DNA of 64,000 nucleotides from Alphaproteobacteria bacterium (GTDB lineage Bacteria > Pseudomonadota > Alphaproteobacteria > Micavibrionales > UBA2020), in the NCBI GenBank assembly GCA_025934695.1, contig JAICWS010000003.1, positions 186,001 through 250,000 of the forward strand, written 5' to 3'. A model generated the notes under the pieces. That model was not told the DNA's origin. It saw only the letters and a program-made list of their open reading frames with translations, and made no database searches. Position 1 is the first letter of the stretch; every line of letters begins with the position of its first letter. This document shows, piece by piece, positions 51,860 to 61,153 of the stretch. Both the position numbers and the translations under genes were made by a program.

Positions 51860-54800
51860 ATGGCTATTTTCACAGGTACCGCGGGCGTCGACACACTGAC
51901 AGGCACGGCAGGCAATGATACTTTGGATGGAGGCGCGGGCGCGGATACGATGATCGGCGGCGGCGGCAGCGACACATTTTTCGTCGACAATCCCAATGAC
52001 GTCATTATCGAAAGCACGGGCGAAACCAACGATTCAGTCTTTTCTTCGGTGAGCTTCTCCGCCGCGACACTGGCCGGAGTCTCGAACGTCACGCTGACGG
52101 GCACCGACAGCATCAACGCCTTCGGCAATTCTGCAAATAACGTCCTGACCGGCAATGCCGGCGACAACCTGCTCAATGGCCATGGCGGCGCGGATACGCT
52201 CATTGGCGGCGGCGGCAACGACACCTTTGTCGGCGGCAGCGGCAACGACCTGATGCAGGGCGGCGCGGGCAACGACGTCTTCCTGTTCAGCGACGGCGGC
52301 GGCAGGGACACGATCAGCACCGGCGGCGGCACGGATTCGATCAGCTTCGATGCCTCGGTCCCGGTTTCCGGCGTCACCTATACGCAATCCGGCAACGACC
52401 TGATCGTCCATTACGGCACGACCGGCGCGACGGTCACCGTCAGCGGCTTCTTCAACGGAGCCGATAGCCAGATATCGAGCGTCAATTTCAGCGACGGCAC
52501 GGTCCAGGATGCCGCGTTTATCGAGGCCCACCTGTCGCAGCCGGCGACCGACGTCACGCTCATCGGCAGCGCGGGCAACAACACGCTGATCGGCGGCGCC
52601 GGAAACGACATGCTGGAAGGCAACGCCGGCTCTGAGACCCTCACCGGCGGCGGAGGGACGGACACCTTCCTCTTCAGCACCAACTTCGGCCAGGATACGA
52701 TCACCGACTTCGGCGGCACCGACATTATCAAGTTCCACTCGACCGTCGCGCCGACCGACGTCGCCTTCACGCAGTCGGGCAACGACCTCATCATCACCGA
52801 TGCGACGGCTGATGCGCTGGGCGCGATCACGGTCCAGAACTTCTTCACGAACAACAATGCGAACGACAGCCTGATCTTCACCAGCGGGGGCACCACCACG
52901 GTCGAGAATTCGGCGTTCATCACGTCGCACCTGACGACCTCCGTGGCCGGCCAGACGCTGGTCGGCACGGCGGGCAACGACACGCTCGTCGGCGGCGCCG
53001 GTAATGACACCTTCGAAAGCCTTGCGGGCAACGACACGCTCACGGGCGGCGGTGGAGCGGACACGTTCCAGTTCAGCCAGGGCTTCGGCAACGACACGAT
53101 CACCGACTTCAACGGGAGCGACACCATCAAGTTCGACAATACCGTCACCCCGTCGAACGTCACTTTCACCCAGTCGGGCAATGATCTCGTCATCAACGAT
53201 ATCACGAATGCGGCGGGCAGCATCACGGTCTCGAACTTCTTCGCCAACCAGAACGAAACGGTCTCCTTCGCCAATGGAACGGTGGACGACACGGCCTTCA
53301 TCATGTCGCACCTGACAAACGGCACGGCGGGCCAGACGCTGGTCGGCACGGAAGGCGGCGACACGCTTGTCGGCGGCGCGGGCAACGACACCTTCCTGGG
53401 CCTCGGCGGCAATGACGTCCTGACCGGCAACGGCGGCGACGACACCTTCGTCTTCGGCGCGGGCATGGGCAATAACACCATCACCGACTTTGGCGGCAAC
53501 GATGTCATCAAGTTCGACGCCACCGTCAACGCGGCGAATGTCACGTTCACGCAAAGCGGGAACAACCTGATCATCAACGACCAGGTCGACAGCCCGAACG
53601 GCAGCATTACCGTCCAGAACTTCTTCGCGGCGAACAATGCAAACGACAGCATCGTCTTCAACGACGGCACGGTCGAGAATGCGGCCTTCATCAACGCGCA
53701 CCTGACGAACAGCACGGGCACGGCGGGCAACGACCTTCTCATCGGCCAGCCGAACAGCGTCTTGTCGGGCGGCGCGGGCAACGACCTGCTGATCGACTTC
53801 TCCGGCAACAACACATTCAACGGCGGCACCGGCAATGACACGTTCATCGGCGGCGCGGGCAACGATACGTATATGTTCGCGAACGGCGACGGCCATGACG
53901 TCATTGTCGATGCGGGCGGCACGGACTCGATCGTGTTCGATGCGAGCGTGGCGGCGGCAAGCGTCAGCTACATCCAGTCGGGCAGCAACCTGGTCATCGA
54001 TTACGGCACGAATGGAGATTCGGTCACGGTCGCGGGCTTCTTCAATGGGGCTTCGGGCCAGGTTGAAAGCGTCAACTTCAGCGACGGCACGGTGCAAGAT
54101 GTCGCCTTCATCGAAAGCCACCTGACGCAGGCGCCTCTCGACATGACGTTGACGGGCACGGTGGGCGGCGATCTGCTGACCGGCGGCGCGGGCAACGACA
54201 CGTTCCAGGGCCTGGGCGGAAACGACACCTTCGTCACGGGCGCGGGCGACGACACCTTGCTGTTCTCGAACAGCGCGGGCCAGTCGACCGTCATCAACAC
54301 GGCCGGCACGGATACGATCCACTTCGACAATAGCGTCGCGGTGAACAGCGTGTCCTTCGACCAGTCTGGCAACGACCTGATCGTCCACTTCGGGACCCAC
54401 GGCGCGACCATCGACGTGCAAGGCTTCTTCACGAACGGCGCGAACCAGACCGAACAGGTCGTATTCGCGAACGGTTCGGTGGAGGATGCCGCGTTCATCG
54501 AAAGCCACCTGTCGCCCGTCGGCGGCCAGGGCGTGGGCGAAACGCTGCGCGGCACGAACTTCGCTGATGACCTGACCGGCACCGGCGGCAACGACAGGCT
54601 GTTCGGCAATAACGGCGACGACACGCTGGCGGGCCTGGGCGGCAACGACCTGCTGCAAGGCGGCAACGGCAATGACGTGCTGCAAGGCGGCGACGGCAAT
54701 GACGTGCTGCAGGGCGGCAACGGCACCGATACGCTGGATGGCGGTGCGGGCCTCGACACCTTGGTTGGCGGCAACGGGCCGGACACGTTCCTGTTCGACT

Positions 54801-55078
54801 CGACAGTCGCGGCGGGCAACGAGGCTACCATTGTCGACTTCAAGGCGCAGGTCGACACGATCGACATCCACAGCGTGCTGACCGGCTTCACGCCCGGCAC
54901 CAGCAACCTGTCGGATTTCGTTGAACTGACGCAAGTCAACCACAACACGATGCTGTTGTCGGTCGACACCGACGGCGCAGCGAACGGAGTCAACTTCGTG
55001 CCCCTCGCCGTGCTCCAGCACACGAGCGGTCTGGATGCGGCGACGCTGGCCGCGACGGGACACCTCATCGTCGCCTGA
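51860..55078 (+). CDS. Modular secreted RTX protein without recognised catalytic domain
   Basis: A 1072-residue protein starting MAIFTGTAGV after CACAGGGAG. It alternates RTX nonapeptides (GGAGNDTL) with six homologous modules of about 130 residues, each holding FTQSGNDLxI, a Thr/Val-rich strand and a [FN]-x-DGTV-x-x-AFI-x-x-HL motif. The modules resemble haemolysin-related calcium-binding (HCBP-like) domains. The end (VDTIDIHSVLTGF, HLIVA) is a type I secretion signal close to that of the lyase at 25027. No enzyme motif was found. It may be an alginate-binding or matrix protein. Confidence 0.85.
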   Translation: MAIFTGTAGVDTLTGTAGNDTLDGGAGADTMIGGGGSDTFFVDNPNDVIIESTGETNDSVFSSVSFSAATLAGVSNVTLTGTDSINAFGNSANNVLTGNAGDNLLNGHGGADTLIGGGGNDTFVGGSGNDLMQGGAGNDVFLFSDGGGRDTISTGGGTDSISFDASVPVSGVTYTQSGNDLIVHYGTTGATVTVSGFFNGADSQISSVNFSDGTVQDAAFIEAHLSQPATDVTLIGSAGNNTLIGGAGNDMLEGNAGSETLTGGGGTDTFLFSTNFGQDTITDFGGTDIIKFHSTVAPTDVAFTQSGNDLIITDATADALGAITVQNFFTNNNANDSLIFTSGGTTTVENSAFITSHLTTSVAGQTLVGTAGNDTLVGGAGNDTFESLAGNDTLTGGGGADTFQFSQGFGNDTITDFNGSDTIKFDNTVTPSNVTFTQSGNDLVINDITNAAGSITVSNFFANQNETVSFANGTVDDTAFIMSHLTNGTAGQTLVGTEGGDTLVGGAGNDTFLGLGGNDVLTGNGGDDTFVFGAGMGNNTITDFGGNDVIKFDATVNAANVTFTQSGNNLIINDQVDSPNGSITVQNFFAANNANDSIVFNDGTVENAAFINAHLTNSTGTAGNDLLIGQPNSVLSGGAGNDLLIDFSGNNTFNGGTGNDTFIGGAGNDTYMFANGDGHDVIVDAGGTDSIVFDASVAAASVSYIQSGSNLVIDYGTNGDSVTVAGFFNGASGQVESVNFSDGTVQDVAFIESHLTQAPLDMTLTGTVGGDLLTGGAGNDTFQGLGGNDTFVTGAGDDTLLFSNSAGQSTVINTAGTDTIHFDNSVAVNSVSFDQSGNDLIVHFGTHGATIDVQGFFTNGANQTEQVVFANGSVEDAAFIESHLSPVGGQGVGETLRGTNFADDLTGTGGNDRLFGNNGDDTLAGLGGNDLLQGGNGNDVLQGGDGNDVLQGGNGTDTLDGGAGLDTLVGGNGPDTFLFDSTVAAGNEATIVDFKAQVDTIDIHSVLTGFTPGTSNLSDFVELTQVNHNTMLLSVDTDGAANGVNFVPLAVLQHTSGLDAATLAATGHLIVA
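52385..54362 (+). repeat. Six tandem protein modules, about 390 bp each
   Basis: QSG[NS][DN]L codons start at 52385, 52772, 53171, 53552, 53975 and 54362. Spacings are 387, 399, 381, 423 and 387 bp, so the gene arose by internal duplication. Confidence 0.8.
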
Positions 55079-55100
55079 CGCTGAAGGATCTGGACGAAAA

Positions 55101-55132
55101 AATGGCCTCGCCGGTCCGCTGGCGAGGCCATT
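55101..55132. terminator. Terminator after the RTX gene
   Basis: AATGGCCTCGCC/GGCGAGGCCATT stem with an 8-nt loop, followed by TTTTCG. It lies 23 bp after the stop at 55078. Confidence 0.8.
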
Positions 55133-55229
55133 TTCGTTCACGTAACCATTTGAATTTGCGTAATTTAGTAACATTTCGTTGACAGCGTGGCCCATGCCGT
55201 TTAGATTATGACAAATTTTTGAGGCCCCG

Positions 55230-56111
55230 ATGTTCTTCTCTTCCAAAAAGCTGTCGAAGGAATTCCGCCGCGCGGCGGCTGTGACCCTGCTGGCCGTGGC
55301 GCCGCTCGCCATAACGGGCTGCGACAATAAAGATGCGAAGGACGCGAAGCATACGCCCGCGGCGGCGGCGAGCGTTCATACGCCCCCGGTCGTGGAAGAC
55401 CTGTGTCTTTTCGGCTGCCCGACCGGGGCGCCCGCGAACGATACACTGATCCGCCGCTCGATCTACACGCTCGACAATAATCCCGACACGAAGTTCGCCG
55501 ATTGGGTCGGCTATGAAGTGACGGCCCAGCTGATCGGCGGGACGCAGACCCGCGTCTGGCACAAGGACCCGGACCTGGATCGCAATGAAACCCTTTCCCC
55601 GAAGGACTATAAGGATGTGCGCGAAGTCCTGCACATGGACCGCGGCCACCAGGCGCCGCTGGCGAGCCTGACCGGCAGCCCCGACTGGCAGCTGGCGGAC
55701 GACCTGTCGAACATCACCCCCCAATCGACCGACCTGAACGAAGGCCCCTGGGAGCATCTCGAGGAAAAAGAGCGCGTGCTGGCCCGCGGCGGCGTGATAG
55801 TTTATTCCGTCACCGGTCCCTTATACGAGCGCGACATGCCCCGCCTGCCGCATTCGCACCTGATCGAAAAAACCCCGAGCGGCTACTGGAAGATCGTGGC
55901 CGTCGTGAAGGGCAATGACGTGGAAACCGCCGCCTTCATCATGGACCAGAACAGCGGGCGCGAAGACGCGGTCTGCGACAAGGTCGTGACGATGCGCGTC
56001 GTCGAACAGCGCGCGCACCTGCATTTCTTTCCCAAAATGAACGCGGGCGAACGCGAAGAGATCGAGACGAAACCCGGCAAGCTGCTGCCCCAGATGGGCT
56101 GCGGACGCTAA
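55230..56111 (+). CDS. Lipoprotein DNA/RNA non-specific endonuclease (NUC1-like)
   Basis: A 293-residue protein with a lipobox ending in Cys31 (AITGC), so it is anchored in the periplasm or outer membrane. HMDRGHQAPL (catalytic His140) and NITPQSTDLNEGPWEHLE (Asn170, Glu178 region) are the beta-beta-alpha-metal endonuclease motifs. It would degrade extracellular or periplasmic nucleic acid. Two extra cysteine pairs (CLFGC and VCDK with CGR) may be disulfides. It lies after the RTX gene but behind a terminator. Confidence 0.9.
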   Translation: MFFSSKKLSKEFRRAAAVTLLAVAPLAITGCDNKDAKDAKHTPAAAASVHTPPVVEDLCLFGCPTGAPANDTLIRRSIYTLDNNPDTKFADWVGYEVTAQLIGGTQTRVWHKDPDLDRNETLSPKDYKDVREVLHMDRGHQAPLASLTGSPDWQLADDLSNITPQSTDLNEGPWEHLEEKERVLARGGVIVYSVTGPLYERDMPRLPHSHLIEKTPSGYWKIVAVVKGNDVETAAFIMDQNSGREDAVCDKVVTMRVVEQRAHLHFFPKMNAGEREEIETKPGKLLPQMGCGR

Positions 56112-56143
56112 AAGCGGCCCGCTTTTGCTTTCCCCCGCATCTC

Positions 56144-56152
56144 TGCTAAAAT
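56144..56152 (+). promoter_or_regulatory. Extended -10 promoter, predicted leaderless
   Basis: TG-C-TAAAAT with the ATG of dld 7 nt downstream, so transcription should start at the ATG itself. Confidence 0.5.
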
Positions 56153-56158
56153 CGCCGC

Positions 56159-57850
56159 ATGGCAACGGACGCATTTATCGACGGGTTGCGCGCGATCGTG
56201 GGCGGTCCGCACGTATTGACCGGCGACGCGGAGACGCGCCGCTTCCGCACCGGCTACCGCGTCGGCGGCGGCGCGGTGCTGGCGGTCGTGCAGCCGGGCA
56301 GCCTGATCGAGCAATGGCGCGTCCTGCAGGCCTGCGTGGAAGCCGGCAAGATCATCATCATGCAGGCGCAGAATACCGGCCTGACCGGCGGATCGACGCC
56401 AGGTGGCGGCGGCTACGACCGCGACATCGTCGTCATCAACACCCTGCGCATGAACAAGATGCGCCTGATCCGGGGCGGCAAGCAGGTGATCTGCCTGCCG
56501 GGCGCCACCCTCGACCAATTGGAAAAACTGCTAAAACCCTTGGGGCGCGAGCCGCATTCGGTCATCGGTTCCTCCTGCATCGGCGCGTCGGTCACGGGCG
56601 GCATCGCCAACAACTCGGGCGGCGCGCTGGTGCGCCGCGGGCCCGCCTATACGCAACTCGCGCTGTTCGCGAAACTGGGTGAAGACAGGAAGCTGGAGCT
56701 GGTCAATCACCTGGGCATTACCCTGCCCGGCGGCGCGGAAGAGGTGCTGCGCCGCGTCGAGGCCGGCGACTATGCCGAAAGCGACATCGCGGATGGCAAC
56801 CGCGCAGCTTCCGATGGCGAATATGCCCACTATGTGCGCGATATCGATTCTGACCTGCCCGCGCGATTCAACGCGGACCCGCGCCGGCTGTACGAAGCTT
56901 CGGGCTGCGCCGGGAAGCTGGCGGTCTTCGCGCTCCGGCTCGACACTTTTGCGGCGGAAAAGACCAGGGTCTTCTACATTGGCGCGCATGATCCGCGCGT
57001 GCTGGAGGATATCCGCCGCCACATCCTGGCAAAATTCGAAATGCTGCCCGTTTCCGGCGAATATCTGCATCGCGATGCTTTCGACATCGCCGAAAAATAC
57101 GGCAAGGACACTTTCCTGATCATCTGGCATCTCGGCACGCGCTTCCTGCCGCCGCTGTTTTCGCTGAAAAGCCGCTTTGATGCTTTCATGGAACGCTGGA
57201 AGGCCCTTCCATCGCACCCCGCCGACCGCGTGCTGCAGTTTTTGAGCCGCCTGTTCCCGAACCACCTGCCCAAACGCATGAAGGATTTTCGCGCGCGCTT
57301 TCCGCATCACCTGATCCTCGAGGTGACGGATGCGGGATTGGAAGAAACGCGCGCTTTCCTAAAGGATTTCTTCGCCACGCCGGAAACCGGCGCGTATTTC
57401 GAATGTGAAGAGGACGAAGGAAAAAAGGCCAAGCTGCACCGTTTCGCGGTCGCCAGCAGCGGCATCCGCTACAAGCGCGTGCATGCGGATAAAATTGAAG
57501 ACGTGCTGGCGTTCGACGTGGCCTTGCGCCGCAACGACCGCGACTGGTTCGAGACGCTGCCGCCGGAGATTACGAAGGATATCGTGCTTTCCGCCTATTG
57601 CGGGCATTTCCTGTGCCATGTGCTGCACCAGGATTACCTGATCCGCAAAGGCGCGGACGTCGAGGCGATCAAGAAGAAGATGCTGGCGCTGCTGAAGGCG
57701 CGCGGCGCGAAATATCCGGCCGAGCATAATGTCGGCCATTTCTATGTGGCGGAACCCGCGCTGAAGGATTTCTACCGCACTCTCGACCCATGCAACAGCT
57801 TCAATCCCGGCGTCGGCATGACGTCGAAGAAAACGCGCTGGCAGGAATAG
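56159..57850 (+). CDS. dld: D-lactate dehydrogenase (quinone, membrane-associated)
   Basis: A 563-residue FAD enzyme oxidising D-lactate to pyruvate and feeding the quinone pool. The N-terminal PCMH-type FAD domain shows QNTGLTGGSTPGGGGYDRDIVVIN and the GGIANNSGGALVRRGPAYT block. The C-terminal half matches the membrane-binding Dld family (FPHHLILEVTD, HNVGHFYVAE, CNSFNPGVGMTS). It is at the inner face of the inner membrane. Predicted leaderless from the promoter at 56144. Confidence 0.93.
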   Translation: MATDAFIDGLRAIVGGPHVLTGDAETRRFRTGYRVGGGAVLAVVQPGSLIEQWRVLQACVEAGKIIIMQAQNTGLTGGSTPGGGGYDRDIVVINTLRMNKMRLIRGGKQVICLPGATLDQLEKLLKPLGREPHSVIGSSCIGASVTGGIANNSGGALVRRGPAYTQLALFAKLGEDRKLELVNHLGITLPGGAEEVLRRVEAGDYAESDIADGNRAASDGEYAHYVRDIDSDLPARFNADPRRLYEASGCAGKLAVFALRLDTFAAEKTRVFYIGAHDPRVLEDIRRHILAKFEMLPVSGEYLHRDAFDIAEKYGKDTFLIIWHLGTRFLPPLFSLKSRFDAFMERWKALPSHPADRVLQFLSRLFPNHLPKRMKDFRARFPHHLILEVTDAGLEETRAFLKDFFATPETGAYFECEEDEGKKAKLHRFAVASSGIRYKRVHADKIEDVLAFDVALRRNDRDWFETLPPEITKDIVLSAYCGHFLCHVLHQDYLIRKGADVEAIKKKMLALLKARGAKYPAEHNVGHFYVAEPALKDFYRTLDPCNSFNPGVGMTSKKTRWQE

Positions 57851-57852
57851 CG

Positions 57853-58935
57853 CTAAACCGCCTCGCGAAAGCTCACCATCTTCATCTTCATCTCGTCCCA
57901 GAGGGCGAGATGGATCGACTTCAGGCTGTCCTGCAGCGTGAGCCGCGGCGCTTTCGCGAGATCCGCATTGGTCCGGAAGCACTCCTCGAGCCGGTAATTG
58001 GGGATGCCGGGGCATAGGTGGTGGATGTGATGGAAGCCGATGTTGCCGGTGAACCATTGCAGGACTTTCGGCAGGACATAGTAGGAACTGCCGTAGATCG
58101 CGGCTTCGTTATAGTTCCAGCCGTCCTTGTGGCGCCAGTAGGCGTCTTCATACTGGTGCTGGATATAGAACAGCCACTGGCCGATCCAGAAGGCGGTCGC
58201 GACCACGGGCAGGTAGACGAGCAGGCCCGTCTTCCATCCCAGCCAGTAAATCAGCCCGCCGTAAATCGCGGCCAGGGCGACATTGAGGCCCATGACGCTG
58301 CCCCAGCCCTGCGTGCCGGCCGGAAGCGGATTGTAATTTTTCAGGAACGGCACCGACTGCCAGGGCGGAAAGCGCAACAGCACGAGGATGTAGATCGGCG
58401 GCGCGATGACGAGGAGCACCAGCGGATGGCGGTAGAGCCGGTACCAGAACTGCTGCTTTGGCGACAGCGCCTTGTATTCGGCGATGGTCAGCGTATCGAT
58501 ATCGCCCGCGCCGCGGCGGTCGAGATTGCCCGAGCCCGCGTGATGGAGATTATGCCCGCGGCGCCACAGGCCGTAGGGAATGAAAGTGAAAAGGCTCAAG
58601 AACCGGCCGGTCCAGTCGTTCGCCGCCTTGCTTTTGAAGAACGAGCCGTGCCCGCAATCGTGCTGGATGATGAAAAGCCGCACGACCAACCCGCCCGCAG
58701 GGACCATCAGCAGCGCATAGAGCCAGTAGACCCCGTGATGGAAGGCGACGAACATCGTGGAGATGGCAGCCAGGAACAGGGCAACGGTCGTCCCTAGCTG
58801 GACGATGCTGCGCCGCGCGATGCCGCCGCGGTATTTCTGGCAGTGGGTGACAAGGCTTTTGAGCAGCGCGGCGTCGGGCGCAACTTGAGCGGGCGCAGCG
58901 CCGGCTGCGTCCGCCTGTGATGACAAATCAGGCAT
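57853..58935 (-). CDS. Membrane fatty-acid desaturase
   Basis: A 360-residue inner-membrane enzyme with three histidine boxes: HDCGH (92-96), HNLHH (128-132) and HHIHH near residue 300. They bind the di-iron centre. The layout fits the delta-12/omega-6-type acyl-lipid desaturase family rather than the delta-9 acyl-CoA type. About four transmembrane helices. GGGGAGGA precedes the ATG. It converges with dld, ending 3 bp away. Confidence 0.9.
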   Translation of the reverse strand: MPDLSSQADAAGAAPAQVAPDAALLKSLVTHCQKYRGGIARRSIVQLGTTVALFLAAISTMFVAFHHGVYWLYALLMVPAGGLVVRLFIIQHDCGHGSFFKSKAANDWTGRFLSLFTFIPYGLWRRGHNLHHAGSGNLDRRGAGDIDTLTIAEYKALSPKQQFWYRLYRHPLVLLVIAPPIYILVLLRFPPWQSVPFLKNYNPLPAGTQGWGSVMGLNVALAAIYGGLIYWLGWKTGLLVYLPVVATAFWIGQWLFYIQHQYEDAYWRHKDGWNYNEAAIYGSSYYVLPKVLQWFTGNIGFHHIHHLCPGIPNYRLEECFRTNADLAKAPRLTLQDSLKSIHLALWDEMKMKMVSFREAV

Positions 58936-59065
58936 TCTTACTGGTCCTCCCCAGACCTTAACCCCATTATAACGTGACGGTACTTAAATAGGTCTGAACA
59001 CCTGTTCGGCAATACCGCCAAGCGGCGCGGAAGGTGCCGTGATTTCAGAGATTTAATACTGGATA

Positions 59066-60976
59066 TCAGCCCACGCCGACGAACTTGAGCTCGGGATCCC
59101 TTTTGACGACGGCGAGGAGTTCTTCCGTCATCTTGAGGTGCATCTCGGTTTCCTGCTCGCGCTGTACAGCGTAGCGGATCGTCATGACAAGGCCCGAGCC
59201 GGTAATACGCATGTACATCTGCGGCTCGGCCATCTGCGCCTTGAAACGCGTGAAGTGATTAAGCGCGGTTTCCTGCAGCTGGATGAAGTCGCGCTGCGAG
59301 GCGTAGACGCGCGATACGACGTCCTGGATCTTCTTGTGGGCCGTGATGTGATCGACCGACGGCGCGAGCGTGAGATTGATCTCGGTCCAGACGAAGTTGG
59401 TGCCGGGCACCTGGTGGAAGAAGGGCGTCGGCTGGAACAGGATCGAGTTCGGGAAGCCCACGACGCGGCCCGTCGGGATGAAGCCGACTTCGGAGCGCTC
59501 GACCTCCATGAGATAGAAACGCACCATCCCGATCTGCATCACGCGGCCCGTGACGCCCGAAATCGTGATGCGGTCGCCCACTCGGATGCCGAAGCTGCCG
59601 AAGAAATGGAAGAAAGCGACGACGGACAAAATAACCGTCTGCAACGCGACCGCGAGGCCGGCGGTGATGAGACCCGCGAAGGTCGCGAGCGAGGTGAAGT
59701 CGGTGAAGAAGCCCAGGAAGACAACGGTCGCGATCGAGCAGATCAGCACCAGCTTGCGGAAGGTGCGCAGCTGTACCTGGCGGCGCTCATCCAGCACATA
59801 GCGGCGCGTCGCGCGGCTGAACAGGCCCGACAACAGGAACAGGCCCAGGATGGTCGAGCCCATGACGCCCAAGCGCCAGGCGAGGCGCCGGGAGATGTCG
59901 CGGATCTGCTGCGACAAGGCATCGCCCCACTGGTTGAGGTCGCGGGCCGAGGCGTCAAGCGCAAGGTTCAGCTGGCTTAAAGGGACGGCGATAGTCGAAA
60001 TCTGCTTCATGTCGGACAGCAGGTCGTCGTAGGTGGGCGGCGGCGCAGCGGATGCGGCAGCGGACGCAGGCGTAGCGGCGAGCGCGGGAGGCGCGGTTTT
60101 TTTGTCACTGGCCCCCTTCTTCGTCCCGGCGGTTTTCGCGGTTTCCTTAGCCGCCGCCGCGCTCTGGGCGATCTGGGCGCCTTGCTTCATAAGACTCTGC
60201 ACGGTATCCCGCAACGAGCGGGACCGGCTGCGGCTCTCCTCGAGCATGGCGAGCGTCTCATTGCGCAGGGCCTTGATCTGCTGCTTTTGCTTGATATAGC
60301 CGTAGAGGTCGCCGACGACCCCCGCCATGCCGCCTTCGCCTGTCTGGGCCGCCGCAGGCTGGGTGGGCGGCGCCGCAGTCTGCTTGCCGCTGCCGCCGTC
60401 GCTCTCGGGCACGGTGTCGGACAGTTTCTGGATCTGCTCGTCCAGCGTGTCGTTATCGTCAGTCTGGTTGCCGATGGCGGTCGCAATGGTCCTGATGAGC
60501 GTCAGGTGCTCCTGCGCAAGCTTGAGCTGCCCGTCCAGGCCTTTGCGGCGCGCGGGATCGCCCTCCTTGTCGAGCGCCGCCTGAAGGTCGCGCACCTCGG
60601 CCGCCGCCTTGTGGATGGCTTTCTCGATGCCGCCGGTCTTGGGCTGGGTGGCATCATCAGGCGCGGGCACCGCGTCCGGTGCCTGGGCGGGAAGGACGGC
60701 TGCGATGGCATGCGCAGCATTGAAGCTGGCGGTCAGCGCCTTGGCCGTATGGTCGTGCAGCGTGTTGCGGATGAGCAGCACCCGCGGCAGTTCCTGCGGC
60801 ACTTCGAGGATGGACAGGCGGCGCTGCCAGTCGATGATCTGGTTCAGATACGGGAGGACGTCCTTGCCCTCCATAACAGTCGGCACCTGCGCCAGCGCGG
60901 CACCCGACAGCGCGAGCGCGAGGCCGAAAGCGGCGACAATATATCTGATACGGCGGATGGCGGAGAAAGCTGACAT
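59066..60976 (-). CDS. MscS-family mechanosensitive channel
   Basis: A 636-residue protein starting MSAFSAIRR (AGGGAC upstream; the frame to 61057 is longer but lacks a site). Signal peptide ends in GAALAQ. Residues 30-330 are a periplasmic, coiled-coil and Ala/Pro-rich domain. Three helices follow, then the MscS pore and beta domain: LTAGLAVALQ, VAFFHFFGSFGIRVGDRITISGVTG, VGFIPTGRVVGFPNS. It probably senses membrane tension, though large periplasmic domains suggest extra input. Confidence 0.88.
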   Translation of the reverse strand: MSAFSAIRRIRYIVAAFGLALALSGAALAQVPTVMEGKDVLPYLNQIIDWQRRLSILEVPQELPRVLLIRNTLHDHTAKALTASFNAAHAIAAVLPAQAPDAVPAPDDATQPKTGGIEKAIHKAAAEVRDLQAALDKEGDPARRKGLDGQLKLAQEHLTLIRTIATAIGNQTDDNDTLDEQIQKLSDTVPESDGGSGKQTAAPPTQPAAAQTGEGGMAGVVGDLYGYIKQKQQIKALRNETLAMLEESRSRSRSLRDTVQSLMKQGAQIAQSAAAAKETAKTAGTKKGASDKKTAPPALAATPASAAASAAPPPTYDDLLSDMKQISTIAVPLSQLNLALDASARDLNQWGDALSQQIRDISRRLAWRLGVMGSTILGLFLLSGLFSRATRRYVLDERRQVQLRTFRKLVLICSIATVVFLGFFTDFTSLATFAGLITAGLAVALQTVILSVVAFFHFFGSFGIRVGDRITISGVTGRVMQIGMVRFYLMEVERSEVGFIPTGRVVGFPNSILFQPTPFFHQVPGTNFVWTEINLTLAPSVDHITAHKKIQDVVSRVYASQRDFIQLQETALNHFTRFKAQMAEPQMYMRITGSGLVMTIRYAVQREQETEMHLKMTEELLAVVKRDPELKFVGVG

Positions 60977-61100
60977 GGTTTTTAGTCCCTGACCTGGAAT
61001 CTTCGGTCTGTAAAATATAGCGCCATTCCGCGCCGGGAGTAGCACAATTCCTTGCAATGAAGCCGCAAGAATGCGGGCAAGTTTATGAAATCCAAGACAG

Positions 61101-61132
61101 AAAAGGCGCGGAAGCTATTTTCCGCGCCTTTT
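61101..61132. terminator. Terminator between the flavoprotein and channel genes
   Basis: AAAAGGCGCGGAA/TTCCGCGCCTTTT, a 13-bp perfect stem with a 6-nt loop. It ends transcription from 61154-63052 before the channel gene. Confidence 0.8.
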
Positions 61133-61153
61133 CTAACGTTAAGTTTTTTCTGT

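Noticed and set aside
52034-55327. Long minus-strand frame (1097 codons) opposite the modular RTX gene
   Set aside because: It mirrors the repeat structure of the plus-strand gene, is rich in Arg/Val/Ala in a shadow pattern, and has no motif. The plus strand has the ribosome site, RTX motifs and secretion signal.
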